The notes under the pieces: generated by a model
Told to the model about the DNA's origin: nothing
Seen by the model: only the letters and a program-made list of their open reading frames with translations
Databases searched by the model: none
In this document: positions 44,284 through 61,284 of the stretch, piece after piece
Layout of the letters: each line of letters starts with the position of its first letter
Position numbering within the stretch: position 1 is the stretch's first letter
DNA from: Oikopleura dioica
Lineage: Eukaryota; Chordata; Appendicularia; Copelata; Oikopleuridae
Length of the DNA: 64,000 bases
Direction of reading: 5' to 3'
NCBI GenBank assembly: GCA_907165135.1
Contig: OU015569.1
Span: 9,796,501-9,860,500, forward strand
Position numbers and translations under genes: made by a program

Positions 44284-45546
44284 TAATGATCTACGTCTTG
44301 TTTTATGATTCCAAAGCCTAGCCTAGAACTAGATATGTATTCAATTCCATCGCTCTTCATTGCACTGCATCATAATCTCTCTGGAAAAAAAACAAGTTGC
44401 TTCTTTCACTAATGTTGCGCTTCCAGAGTTCTTAAATCATTTTGAATATTGAATAAAAATCAGCTTTGTCCGCCCGGAGGCTCAGATCGGTATCGATGGA
44501 TGTCCCGTGAAATCGCAATTTCTCTTTCCTCCTTTCCGAAATGCATGTTTCATAATTTCAAATCATTGGAATTTTTTGTCACACTTTAGAAATCCTTTCA
44601 GAAGCTTCAGAAAGAAGGGAGTCATAAATTTCGTTCAAAAGGGCATTTTCGGCACAAACCAAGAAAAGGAAGTGATTTTTTGGAAAGCCAATAAGATTGC
44701 TGTACTTGGCCTACCGGCCAATCAAAACTCAGATCCAGAAAATCACTTCCTTTTCTTGGTTCTGCCCGCATTTTCAAAGCGACTAACCTGTTTTATATAA
44801 AAGAAACCTTCTTTATCTGTATAAAGTACATCGCCAAATTGTTGAATCAAAGTGAACAAGAGTTTTCTCTCTCCTTTTCTGACGTAAGCTTCCAAAAATG
44901 ACGTTGTTTGTTTCCCAAAGGCTAGAATAATTGAACGACTGCCGCCGCTTTTAGTGCGTCCTCGTAAAAGCAGAGGTGCTGATGAAGAGTAATGACGGTG
45001 ATCGCCGTTGCAAAGCCCTGGTCGGATCAGGTATCATTACCAGCAGGCTTTTCATGTGCACGTTGTTCCTCATTTCCTGTTTTTAGAACGATAATCGTAA
45101 TTTAGGAAATAGTTAGCAATCTTATGAATTGCACGCTGCGAAATTTTAAGTCATGCAAGACTAAATACTCAATTAGTAGTACTACAGATTCTGTAACCCT
45201 TCTGAGGAGAAAAGTATTTTTCAGGAAGCATCATTACATAAATCTTTTGCCTTCGGATGGATGCCATCCCCTTTTTATGCTTTGAATCGCATTGAATTGC
45301 CAGTAACAAGTCAAGTCTAAGCATGAAAAGAGTAGTCAACGTCCACGTCGTCGATATCGTTAAAATAATCGTCTATAGAATTCCAAGTTTTGTGGAGTTG
45401 TGGAAGTTAACTTCTGAATACTCGACTGAATAAACTTGAATGAGAATCGTTTGGCTTTTTATTGGCGCGTCGTCATCGTTTCAGCCAATGGGCGTCCCTG
45501 CTCGAGAAATCCTTTTTCCTATTTCCAGTGTAGTTTCCTAAATTTA
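44284..45546. other. Divergent intergenic region containing an inverted repeat
   Basis: The flanking genes point away from each other. It holds the hairpin-forming repeat at 44657-44761; otherwise I see no gene. Confidence 0.5.
44657..44761. repeat. Perfect 23-bp inverted repeat with 59-base loop
   Basis: AACCAAGAAAAGGAAGTGAT plus TTT at 44657-44679 is exactly complementary to 44739-44761. The loop contains a small palindrome around GGCCTACCGGCC. As RNA from either strand this would form a long hairpin. It could be a tiny remnant of an inverted-repeat element or a small-RNA precursor; nothing decides between these. Confidence 0.7.
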
Positions 45547-47754
45547 ATGCGAGAAGTCCTAGTTTTTCTGACGATATGCGCAGCAGAGACCTTCCGCGAG
45601 AAACTCACTGTCCAACCGCTTGAAGAAGAAAAGGTTTTCACCGAAGTGGAGTTCTTCTTCCAGCGCGACGATGCACTGCCGAAGCATTACAGGCACGGTG
45701 AAGCTATTTTGCGTCTCTTCATTTTACAGCGTGATTTTTGTGAAAATGGCTTATCCAAAAACAGAACTTATCCACGAGCTATTCACGAGGTGACTTCAAA
45801 ACTGAAAATTGAAGAGCTGCATCTTTCCCTCGCAAAAGGAGACTCTTCGGACTACCAGGCGGCAAATTCTAAACTAGCATCGCCCGTCGGCGCCTTCTTG
45901 GTCGCATCTTTTCAAGAGGATGAAATCCCAGTTGAAGACAGATGGAAATCCTTGGTTGGCGTTCTCGCCGGCCTCTTTTGCATTTCGCTGAATCAACTTG
46001 ATACCCGCTCGGCCGTTACTCCTCCTATTCTTCTTCCGTCATTTGCTCAAGGTTTTATTTCACTTTTAATAATTTTTGAGTCCCATTTCTAGTGAGCAGT
46101 CCTAGCTTACGAAGAGTAGGATTTCTTCCCCGGGAAGTTGCATGCACTGAGAACTTGACGCCGTGGAAGAAGATCATTCCTACAGGATCAACTCATGGCC
46201 TCGCATATTTACTTGACAATCCACACTACGTTCAGCAGAATAGTGTCTTCTGGTCGCTTGGATTCGACTTCAAGAGCGGCGACGAGCTCATTTTTTGGCA
46301 ACGAGCGATCATCGATGTGAGAACTCGTTCGTCCTTGCAGCTGCTGAGTGCACAAGAGCATTCGCAGCCGAAAACAGTGTTGACTGCAGAGTTGCTCTTT
46401 GGAATTCGAAACTCAACAACTAGTTCGATCGCCGAAAAGACAGAGTTTTCTTTAGTGCAGTCGAGTCAATATTCAGTTTTGTCTGAAGGAATGGTTTTTT
46501 TTTCGCTGCAATCATAGAAGACTCCTTTTCCAAATAGCGTTAATATAAAACCTGTTACAGAGATTCTTACCAAATTCGAAGATGATATTCGATTCAACAT
46601 TCCGATCTTATGGAACTCCAGCAAAACAGAAAACTTGCATCTTAAAATTTCTCGAAAATCGGGCGGCGGTCAAGGCGAGGGTTCCATCAAAACAACGATC
46701 TTCAACCCACGAGAAATTGAGGAAGAAGTACTTACTCTGGAAGTCGTTCCCTGGTGGCTGAAACCTAGTCTTTCCTCAAGAAGAGTGAGAGGCTGCGAGG
46801 AAACTGCTTACAGTTATAAAGCGGCGCACGATGCCGAACGAGTAACAGGACTCATTGTCTTTGGTTTCAAGATCAAACCAAAGTCAGCATGTATCGTCGA
46901 ATACGATTTCAAGTAAATTTTTTTTACAGGATTATAAATGAACCGATTAAGAACCGCTTGGCCGAAATGGAACGAATATCCAGCAGATGCCAACCACGGG
47001 CGCTATCTTCCATCGGTCATTCTTTTTTTCCAAGATGCTTTGACTTCTTCTCCAAGGCGCATCTTTTCAGGTTGGGAGAATCCTTTTTCAAATTCGTCAC
47101 CAGAAATTTAGAGTCGGTGCTAATTTACGTCCCAATTCCTGATTTTTCCATGCCTTATAATGTCCTTTGCTTGGCATGCACTGTCCTGGCCTCGGCATTC
47201 TGTCGGACAGTCTGTCCTATTATTTAAAATAATAACTTAAGAAAACAATTTATTTTTCAGGCCTGCATCTGTTGTTTTTTTCAGGACAGTATTTTTTGAC
47301 AGACCTGTTTCTGTATACAGTCATACAGACCTGTCCAGGACAGTATTTTCTACAGACCTGTTTCTGTATACAGTTATACAGACCTGTCCTGTTCTGTTTC
47401 CTGTGTGAAAATCGAGAAAAAAATTTTTTTGACCTGTTTCTGTCCTGTTCTGCTTGACAGGATGCCGAGGCCAGGCACTGTCGTCGCCATGGCTATTGGC
47501 TCTGTTCATAACCTGACTACAAGGTCGATTACAAAAACAATAGTTGAAATTAACTGGTATTTAGTACTGTAGTGCCCGCCTCAAGCGAAGCTCCACAAAC
47601 TAACTTAGGAAAAATCATTCATTTCGTCAAAGGACTTCTGAAAAAAATTCTTCGAAAATCCTCAAAAGATGTAACAAAATCTGAAAAAATTGAGGAAGTT
47701 GCCGAATCTGAAGAAATACAAAGCAGCAACGCCGCGGATAAGAAAACTCAGTAA
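45547..47754 (+). CDS. PIGT: GPI transamidase subunit PIG-T (Gpi16)
   Basis: Starts at ATG 45547 with a signal peptide ([14 protein letters not shown]), then [15 protein letters not shown]. Visible family blocks: [85 protein letters not shown] and, before the single membrane helix, [19 protein letters not shown] basic tail [13 protein letters not shown] leads to the stop at 47752-47754. PIG-T is the lumenal subunit holding the ER complex that attaches GPI anchors to proteins. Exons clearly placed: 45547-45692, 45765-46051 and 46093 onward; the first intron fits GC-AG. The membrane-helix exon is split by a 289-bp insertion (47186-47474). Downstream sequence continues [14 protein letters not shown] in the original frame, so the insertion is either spliced out or destroys the C-terminus. 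Confidence 0.88.
47186..47474. mobile_element. 289-bp inverted-repeat element inserted in a PIG-T exon
   Basis: The ends are CTGGCCTCGGCATTCTGTC (47186-47204) and, inverted, GACAGGATGCCGAGGCCAG (47456-47474), with one mismatch in 19. They are flanked by a perfect 8-bp duplication GCACTGTC (47178-47185 and 47475-47482). The interior has two tandem copies of a roughly 58-base unit (GGACAGTATTTT...CAGACCTGTTTCTGTATACAG) and in-frame stops. It carries no coding capacity, so it is a miniature non-autonomous element. The superfamily could be hAT or another with 8-bp duplications. Confidence 0.9.
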
Positions 47755-50700
47755 ATTTACTGTAGATTAGAAACTAGAATTAACTGACCTTTTTCATTCC
47801 TACTTCAATACTTCACGCACAGATAATACAAGACAAGATATTTATCCATTGATTTTATTATGAAAACTTATCAATTGCAGCATTTTCAATGAATCGGAAA
47901 ATAAGTTTTTTAGCAAGACCATTATCTCCTGTATAGACTCGAATCTATAATAATGTCATTTACAGTAATATGTCTGTGGAAACCATAAAAAGCAGGAAAA
48001 GCATAAGATTTGGGTTTTTTTCAACAGTTATATTTCCACAAATCTCAATGCAACTCTATTTGCTCGGACGTTTCTCGAATACGGGCCGGGCCATGCCGGG
48101 TATGCTAAAACATCGCCTGCGTAATTACTATAATGAGGTACAGTGATTGCTTCTGCCTATACGTGATTCCAGTACAACCAGAAGAACCTACCGACTAATC
48201 TCGAAAAGAACCTGTTACAGCGTCACTACGGGAGCGAAGTCCTGTCGGCAGCAGTGAATGGTAGTCCGACTTTCTTTTTATGAGTAATTCGAAATCTGTC
48301 TGTACCTTCCCGCCCGTCCTGGAACAGAGGCTTGACCGGCAAGATTGGCGACCGCGCTAAAAAAACAAAACGGTGCGCCAATTTTTATAGGCGCTCTATT
48401 ATTTTTACTTTTTCGTGTTTTCGTTGTGCGGTTAGATAACTGCGACTGGCGGGAGGTCCGAGCTGCCAAGATCTTCCCTTCTGCCGAGACAATTTTACGA
48501 AAAATATCATTTTATTTTATCAGAAAGTTCGTGGGATAAGAGCGTTGCTTGCAAAGTCGCCTCAGCGAAGAGGAGCATAGTTGCTCTTTACACGATTGTC
48601 CTGTCTGAAGCGGAAGTCAATTACAACATCCGGATTTTAGCTGGCAAAGAGGGAGCAGGCTGCACCGGATTAAAAATAATCGTCGGGTCAAGGCAACAGT
48701 AATGTTCTGGTTGAGCGGCGTCTCGCTACTGAGTTGCGTAATTGAATCTGTGACGGGGCTTTGGCAGCTGAAGCGAGCTTTTTCTGCCGCTTGCCTCCTT
48801 TGGAACTTCATTTGGAGATTTCAGCTTCCGGGGCGAATTAATTTTAGATATTCTGATTAGGCCTAATCATTGATGAGTAGATAAGTACAAAACGCTCTGA
48901 AATGCCGAGTAAGACATTTTGTAACCCAAAGCCACCGTTTTAGATAAAACCTCAAAGACAACTCCACGCATCAACAATTGCTTACTGCCAGGATGCAACT
49001 TTGAAGCTTGCCTAATAAAACAAGTTGCTGAAAGTAAATGAAGAATTTTCAGAATGCGAAAGCATCAAAGTAGAATAGACAAAGATAACTTTGAAGATGT
49101 ATGAGCGCCCTTTCACTGCGAAAACACTGGCTGCGATAGTGACTGAGACTTCTTTTCGATAATTTTTTTAATCATAATTGTGGTTGATAGGTGGTCCTTT
49201 GGGTGCTTGTGCCGCTGGTGGTTGAAAGAGAAAATCTGTGTTGACTTTGCACTCGGCGGCGGCGGAGTGGGCCCGAGCACTGCGCTGCCGGATAAGCCGT
49301 CTCCGCCACGATTTTCGATCCAAAATCTATCTTGCACCGAAATCGGCAGCAATCTACGTAAATTCAAAATTATATGCCACTACCATTCATTCTAGCGCGC
49401 ACCAATTGGCTTGGTCTCGGCTAAGCGGATATAAAATTGAAGTTTATTAGTTTTGGGCTTATCCGAGGCAATCCGAGCTACTGAGGCTCCTTTTCTACAG
49501 TAGAATCAGGAATAAAATGGATCTGATTCAAAGGTTTATTTGAAATGAGCGTTTATTTATAATTAAGCGGCATTTGCATATTGCGTACTAAGGAGACACC
49601 TTCTAAGCTTTCTTTTGAACTTTTTCCATCATTAAATATTTTTTCCCTTTGGTTGCCCTTGCCTCAGCTGCCCTTTACTTTAGCTAGGTGCTCTCTATCT
49701 GGTTTTAATGTTATTCTGGCGGTGGTGTTTGGAGTAATCGTCTTGATCCCGGTGTAATCATTTTCCATCGGGCGCGACCTGCAATAACAACCTTTGCCAA
49801 TTTTTTCAAAGATTTACTTTCAAAGGGAATGGGAAGTCGCGAAATGGGAAATCCGAAAATATTTTCCCTGGTTGTAGAAAAGACCGCCGACAAGAGGTTA
49901 ATCTCGAGGTCGTTCTTTTTTTCCTTTCTCGATAAAATAATATACTCTTACAGTAATTTTTTTATAATTATTTTAAACGAGGGAAACCAAATATTTTCCT
50001 GCAGTGTTTCTTCACGCGATCTCACACTGGGATTTCCGCCCCTGTGAAAGAAAATGTAGGGAAAGCTTGTTTGCGATGTCACGCTGAGTTTGATGAAGGA
50101 AATGACACCAGCGAATTAAGGGTGCAGCCGTGCCATCTCTGCCCCAGTTTACGAAAACACCCTTTATGCTGAGCGTAAACAGCCTTTTCCCGACGCCGCG
50201 CATTAAATTTCCGGTGGCGATTGATTGATTCTAGCTTTTTTGATTTGAAGAGTTTTTTGTCGATAATTGCTAGCTTTGCTGAGTTAGGCAATTAATTGAC
50301 TCGCATTAATTGACTTTGAATAGCAAATGAGCGCTGATAGCTAACGACGATAGGCTTTAAAATGGCTGAGGATGAAATATTCACAGTTACACGATTTTAA
50401 TTTAGTGAGCTGCTAAGATGTGCCGCTTTCTGATTGAGTGTTGTTTTAAGTGTAGTAGTAGTCATCATCACCCGTCTCTCTAAGATTCTAGCTCTGGACG
50501 CTCCGGTCTAGTATCAACCCCTCAGCTTGATGTAGTGCCTGCTCACGCTCAGTGAAGATTGCAAGTTCCAAATTGCAATTATAGAACTAATCCCATCGAG
50601 ACAGAGCAAAATCATCGGCTTACTCGAGATCAAGACTACCCGGAGTCTTGAGTGTAGAGTTGTTTTTTTGCATGTGAGCTATTGTTGGAAATTCTTTTGT

Positions 50701-51916
50701 CCAATTTATTTGCTGTTTGAAATGGCCAGATAAAGTCAAATTTTCAGGGTCTTAGGAGTATTTTATAATTGCTGTAAAAATTAATTTAATTGCAATGTTA
50801 AGTGCTTTAGGTGTGTACGTATTGATAGCTCGTTCACGTAACAAATGCGTTTATTGTAATAGCTGTGAAATGTCTTCTTCACGTTGTTTGGCGAGCTTTA
50901 TTTCTTCTTCAACTTGATAATTTGGCCCTTTGGTATTACGTGAGCAAATATTATTTCTTGTGATACCTGTTTTGATACGTACTCAGGAGGTAATGACCAG
51001 CGCCACCGTTTATTTTCTCTGTTCAAGTTATAAAAATTCGAAACGTTGACTTAGAAAACATACAGCCGAGAGTTCACACTTTGTTTCTCAGACTCCAAGA
51101 CATTAATTAGCAACTTGAATACCTCAAATCTGCATTATTAACAGTCCATTTAATTCGACAATTAAGCTCTTATCATAATAAAGTCATTTTTTCTACTGAT
51201 CACTCGAAAGTAAAATTCTTTCTTCATACTACTTTCCTCGTACAATCAAACTTATGAGGAAAAAATGGTTATTCCATTGTTACTGCTACGTTTTTTTCTG
51301 TGAAAAATTTCGTGTTATATTTGAAATTGTCGCAGTCGGAAGGGTCAGCTTCATTTTTAGACATTTTGATAAACTGGCTGGTAAACGATTTGAAAATAAA
51401 TAATATTATTTTAAATAACTTTTCGGATGTATTATAATTGGTCTCACTTCCGCTTTGAGTTTTTATGCTATCTATCGCTTTGAGTCAGATCGTCTTCTAA
51501 AGTAGCATATTTAGGAAAGCGTAAGCTTCTATTTCCTTTCGATTGACCAATCTGATACACTGGCGATTATGTGATGAAGCAGGCGAATACACAAACTGTT
51601 CATTATTCTAGTGGCATGGCGAAGCGCGCTGCCGATTGGTCGGATAGGAGCAGCTCGTGCGCCGCCCAGCGAGGGAAGAATTCCTCGACGGTGGTGGTGA
51701 CGCTAGAGCGCTCCGTCTTTTTCTCTTGATAGGACTTGCAGGTCTCTCCAACTCATTTTTTGAGAAAACACCTTTGCGCCTTGCAATCACAATATTATCT
51801 CGACTTTTGGCTAAACGAAACAAAACATAACAACTACAAATACAAACATACAGATAGACAGTTCCATCGTCGGCTAATTGGCCCCTGGAGCAAAGAGAGA
51901 CTCTAGAAAGAGCAAA
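47755..51916. other. Large 4.2-kb intergenic region upstream of FoxC
   Basis: No open frame above 145 codons looks real, and no domain is recognised on either strand. In this compact genome such a gap before a developmental transcription factor is most simply its cis-regulatory region (inference). Confidence 0.5.
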
Positions 51917-57095
<5,179 letters not shown>

Positions 57096-57286
57096 GCGAT
57101 GCCTTTATTTGGAAGAAAAAATCGACTACCGTAACGACAACTGACGACTATTGTAACTATTTACTATTCGAAAACGATCAAGCATGTTTCATTTTATTAT
57201 CTGTAGTTATACCTTTTTGTCCGACCCTATTTTTGTATAATCAGAATATATCGCTTAATCGATTCTTTGAAATCTCATTCGTTTAT

Positions 57287-57892
57287 TCATTTGGCAGGAT
57301 TATCTTTCGACTTTTTAAACGGATTAAACCTCTGAGGCCTTACAATCGCTATCTTCGGTGGCGGCTTTTCGAAATCAGGACGTTTTCTGAAAAAAGAGTG
57401 AAATCAAGGAAGAGACTTCTAGGTAAATACCTAAGTTCTTCACGCAGATATGAAATCGTTCGTTGCATGCTTGCAACGCGCTTTTCCAACTTCTCTGCTA
57501 CTTCTTTCGATTGACAACAATGCTCGTTAGAAGCTTGTAAGAGAGTTATTAATGATATGCTTAAAAATTTCACCTTGGCAGGCGACTGTTTTTCTTTGAT
57601 ATCGCATCTTCAATACATCTTCCAGCGACTTTTCAGAAATAAAGTGATCTCCATGAAGCTGGGACTCTGTTTGACACACTTTATCTAAATATCACGTAGA
57701 ATTTGGCACCAATAGAGCAAAAATACCTGCCGTATCTGCATCGTTCTTCAACCACTTCGAGGACAAATCTTCTTTGAGCTTTTATTCGCGATTGTTTAAT
57801 GCTGAAAATAGGAGAATAAATACCTGATCGTAGCTTTCTCTGTATCCATTTTCGCGCAAATATCTCAAAAGAAAAATTTCACAAGAACGCAT
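57287..57892 (-). CDS. Small LisH-motif, coiled-coil protein
   Basis: Five exons (57824-57892, 57727-57778, 57574-57684, 57431-57533, 57287-57386) sum exactly to 435 bases, coding 144 residues, with GT-AG introns of 44-48 bases. The N-terminus EIFLLRYLRENGYRESYDQL fits the LisH dimerisation motif (YL..NGY..S...). A coiled-coil segment (KEVAEKLEKRVASMQRTISY) and a Pro/Lys-rich tail (EKPPPKIAIVRPQRFNPF) follow. LisH proteins are often centrosomal or ciliary, or E3-ligase components; which applies here is unknown. AATAAA on the minus strand overlaps the stop. The gene converges on FoxC, with 191 bases between stops. Confidence 0.72.
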
Positions 57893-58992
57893 GATCTGTA
57901 TGGAAATCTAATACATCTGTCACGTTTCGCAAGTTGATTAGTCAAACTAACTTGGCAATGGACCCGTAGTGGACCCTTAGGCACAAAAATGGCAAAAATA
58001 TATTTCCTGCTCAAAGAAGAACAAATAATTGGGAAACAAAATCAATTTAAATGAAGAAGATAACAAGGACAATCAAAAATATCAAATTTCATTAAAAAAT
58101 ATAACTCAAACTTGCTCATATTTATGATCAGAATGAACAATTTGTTCATAGATAAAAGTGGCAAAGATAAGCCCAAGGTGTGGCCGGGACAATGATTTTA
58201 AAATTAATTTATTCGCCAAGGCCGATAGATTCAACTAAAGAGAGAAAGAGTTTCGTAAAAATTGTTACAAAATGGATTGGTTCAAGTGAGAATGAGACGG
58301 TAAATGAAATAAAAAAGAGAGTTGGCTTAGAAATTGAAAGTTTGGCATTCCAGTATTTTCTCTTTCTCACCAACGCGGATGCATTTTTATGTTGAATTAT
58401 TTATTTTTTACCTGAATATCGGAGATATCAAGATAAGGTCAACTCGTTGCTCGAAGCGGCGCTGGGGAGAAAAGTTTTTTCTATTATCGAATGGGTTTGT
58501 TTTGTCATAGCCGTTCTGCCCCAACACTCATTCAAAAATCCAGATCAAAACGAACATCATCTGTGTTCTATTATTTTTAGAGCCTTCTATTAACGATTTC
58601 CTGAAAAGAGGGTAGGGTAAAAGAGAATACTTATTGAAGAAAACCCATATTTGTTTTGTGACAGTATTGAAGAGGGAAAGAGGCCGAAAAGAATGTTCTT
58701 TTTTTCTAAAAATGAGCCAACTCTCTTTATAGCCGAACTAGTAGGCAATCTTGCGGACAGTCTGATAGAATTTTTCACGCACTTATGTTATTTCTTTATT
58801 TCCTCAAGAGTCTACTAGGAGATAGTGATTTTTAGAGAAGAATTATCTAGGTCTCTAGCGTTTCAAAGTCAAACAATCAAATGTCACTCATTTTTTAATT
58901 TAGATATTAAGGCTGGCACATAGTTTCTGATGGGGATTAGCGCTTACTCTCAGTACAAATACCATCGCCTTACAGATATCACTAAGAGAAAA
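57893..58992. other. Intergenic, divergent
   Basis: Short AT-rich frames only, for example 71 codons at 58180-58395. No recognised gene. Confidence 0.45.
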
Positions 58993-60340
58993 ATGACGTT
59001 TCAAGGCTGGTGCACCAAAGTTTCTCTGAAGCCCGCTCTTTCAGAATTTAAAAAAGAAAAAACTTGGTAAACTTCCAAAGGCATTCCATCATGGACTGGA
59101 CTTTATATTACTCTATTAACTATTCTTGCTTGCACTGGCATTTATCATCAATATAGAAAATCACAGGAAAGGGTCAAAGATACAAAAAACGACCATAGAA
59201 CATTTCTAGTTGGAATTTCTTGACCGCAAAAAGCTAGATCAGATTAATTTTTCACAACTGACGATGGATAGAGAGCTAAAACTGTCCGTAGAAGAGAGAT
59301 TTAAGTTGCGAAAATTACGAGCAGAAAAAGTATGCGAAGCAAATCAGTGGACGGGACTGGACCAGTACTTGGTCGAAGAGGGCGTGAGAAGACGGCCGAA
59401 TATTCTCTACGTAGACAAGTACAAAATGCTTTATTGTGTCATCCCCAAAGTTGGCTGCACAAACTGGAAGAGGGTTCTTCTCTATTTGAACGGCGATTTA
59501 GACGAAGAAAAAACAAAAGCTGTCGAGAATGGGGAGCGTTTAAAAATCTAATAATTCGCAATAAAAATAGAACCTGAAACGTAAATTTCTCAAATTTTAA
59601 AACGCGTTTCAAAGAAACTGGTTCAGTATAGGCGGTTCTTACGCTAACAATCCAGATAACCTAGAAGGCATGAACTTCTGGAGTCTCAATAAAACAGAGC
59701 GACTGAGAAGGCTTGACTCGTACACCAAATTCATGGTCACTAGAGATCCGTTTGAAAGACTATTATCAGCGTTTAGGGAAGTGGCTTAATTTTATTCTAT
59801 GAGCTAATACTTCTTTCACGTTATTACGCCGCAAAAGAAATAAAATCCAAACATTTCGCGAACACGACACTTTTGGAGACATTTCGAATAAGATCCATCG
59901 GATATACAACCGTAGATCAGAACGATCGAGCACAACTCCCGCCAATTTCGAAGAGTTCTTGCGCCACATCATCGACAAGAACCCGACAGCTCCAACGGTT
60001 CCCAAAAACGAGCATTGGGAGAATTACTGGTCACTATGCTACCCCTGCGACATTGATTACGACTACATTTTGAAACTAGAGACGATTGAAGAAGATTCTA
60101 CCTGGCTTTTCAATAGGCTGGGCCTTAAAAATATCGTCTATCCTACTGGAAGCTCGAAACCGTCAAACCATGATTTATTGGAAGAGTTCCTCAAAAGGTT
60201 GATTTCCCACATTTCTCCATCTTCATTTTTATATTTCTAGCGTTGATAAGCACCTGCCGAAGTCCGTCTATAAACACCTGCAAGTGGATTATAAAATATT
60301 CGGATATGACATTCCAAAATGTATACGAGATCTTTTCTGA
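58993..60340 (+). CDS. Second HNK-1-family carbohydrate sulfotransferase (CHST11-14-like)
   Basis: Start MTFQ at 58993; a 75-base intron with GC-AG ends (59006-59080) leads to the membrane anchor [20 protein letters not shown], making a type II Golgi protein. The lumenal domain has a 5'-phosphosulfate loop [15 protein letters not shown] (exon about 59209-59550), the exact family consensus. It also has the 3'-phosphate site [17 protein letters not shown] (about 59720-59780). A further exon about 59830-60200 ([33 protein letters not shown]) precedes the last exon, which reads [18 protein letters not shown] and a stop at 60338-60340. CHST11-14 enzymes sulfate GalNAc of chondroitin or dermatan sulfate. 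Internal borders at about 59545 and 59780-59830 are not exact. It is a clear paralogue of the gene at 17285-18495 but keeps the canonical [10 protein letters not shown] loop. Confidence 0.88.
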
Positions 60341-61284
60341 ACATCGAGAAAGACGCAATAGATTATTAAAATTGCACTTATGAAATGTTTTTATCTCTTC
60401 CGTGCCTCCAACTTGATTATATAAATGGTTAGACAATATAGCAACACAGCAAACAGTCAATTATCTGTGCATGGAAGACAGTGACTCGCCTAAGGGTCAG
60501 AGCAATTATTCAGAAAGCCAAATAAACTAAAGGCGAAGGGTGATAATTTAACTTGATTTAGGGATACCGAATTTGGAAGTCACTCGTGTTAATCTCTTTT
60601 TGCCCACAAGAAACACATTTGCGTGAGAACTCAGCAAGATCTATTCGTAAAACAATGAAAGAGAATCCAGAACAAAATTCATTATTTTCATGCAGCCAGA
60701 GCTTTCATCAAAAAGAAAAAAAATAATGATGTTCAAGCTCTACTTAAAAATTGATCTTATTTTCCAGTAAAAATTCAATATTATTTTCCCGCGATATAAC
60801 GCTCTATCAGCCATTTGAGAAAAGACAAAATGATTATCAAGACAAAGCAAAGGTCTGTTAGTTGACTCAGGGTTATATTTGCGCAGTGGAGTACGCGCAG
60901 AGAATTTGCAAGTGAAAGTCAAGAATTCATCCGTGTTATATTAAATGTTTCATTTTGGCGAGTTCAGAGAAGCAAATGAGATAGGTCGAGATTCGTAAGT
61001 CAAAGGCAAGATGAGGGATAAGAGCGACCCCGAGCTGGCCTGGGCTCGGGTTCAGAAGATAAAACTGCTTATAAGGTACTAGTGAGTGTTGAAATTGCAA
61101 TATTCGCTTGGCAATCGACAGTAAAAACCGTGTTGTATGCCACATTTAGGAAGCGTATAAAAATCACGACGAGAGCTGATCTTCATCGCCAATTTGGAGC
61201 AGTTGCTTCTCTCGCGCAAGGAGACTTGCAGCCTTTGCGGTAGGCTCTCGCAGTCCATTATGTGATTAGTAACTCAACCCTAGA
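60341..61284. other. Intergenic
   Basis: Between two plus-strand genes; no gene recognised. Confidence 0.5.

Noticed and set aside
47220-47230. Premature end of PIG-T at the stop inside the membrane-helix exon
   Set aside because: The stop lies in the inserted element; conserved coding sequence resumes in frame after its right end.
47272-47509. Open frames on both strands within the PIG-T insertion
   Set aside because: They are translations of the element's tandem repeats and have no family resemblance.
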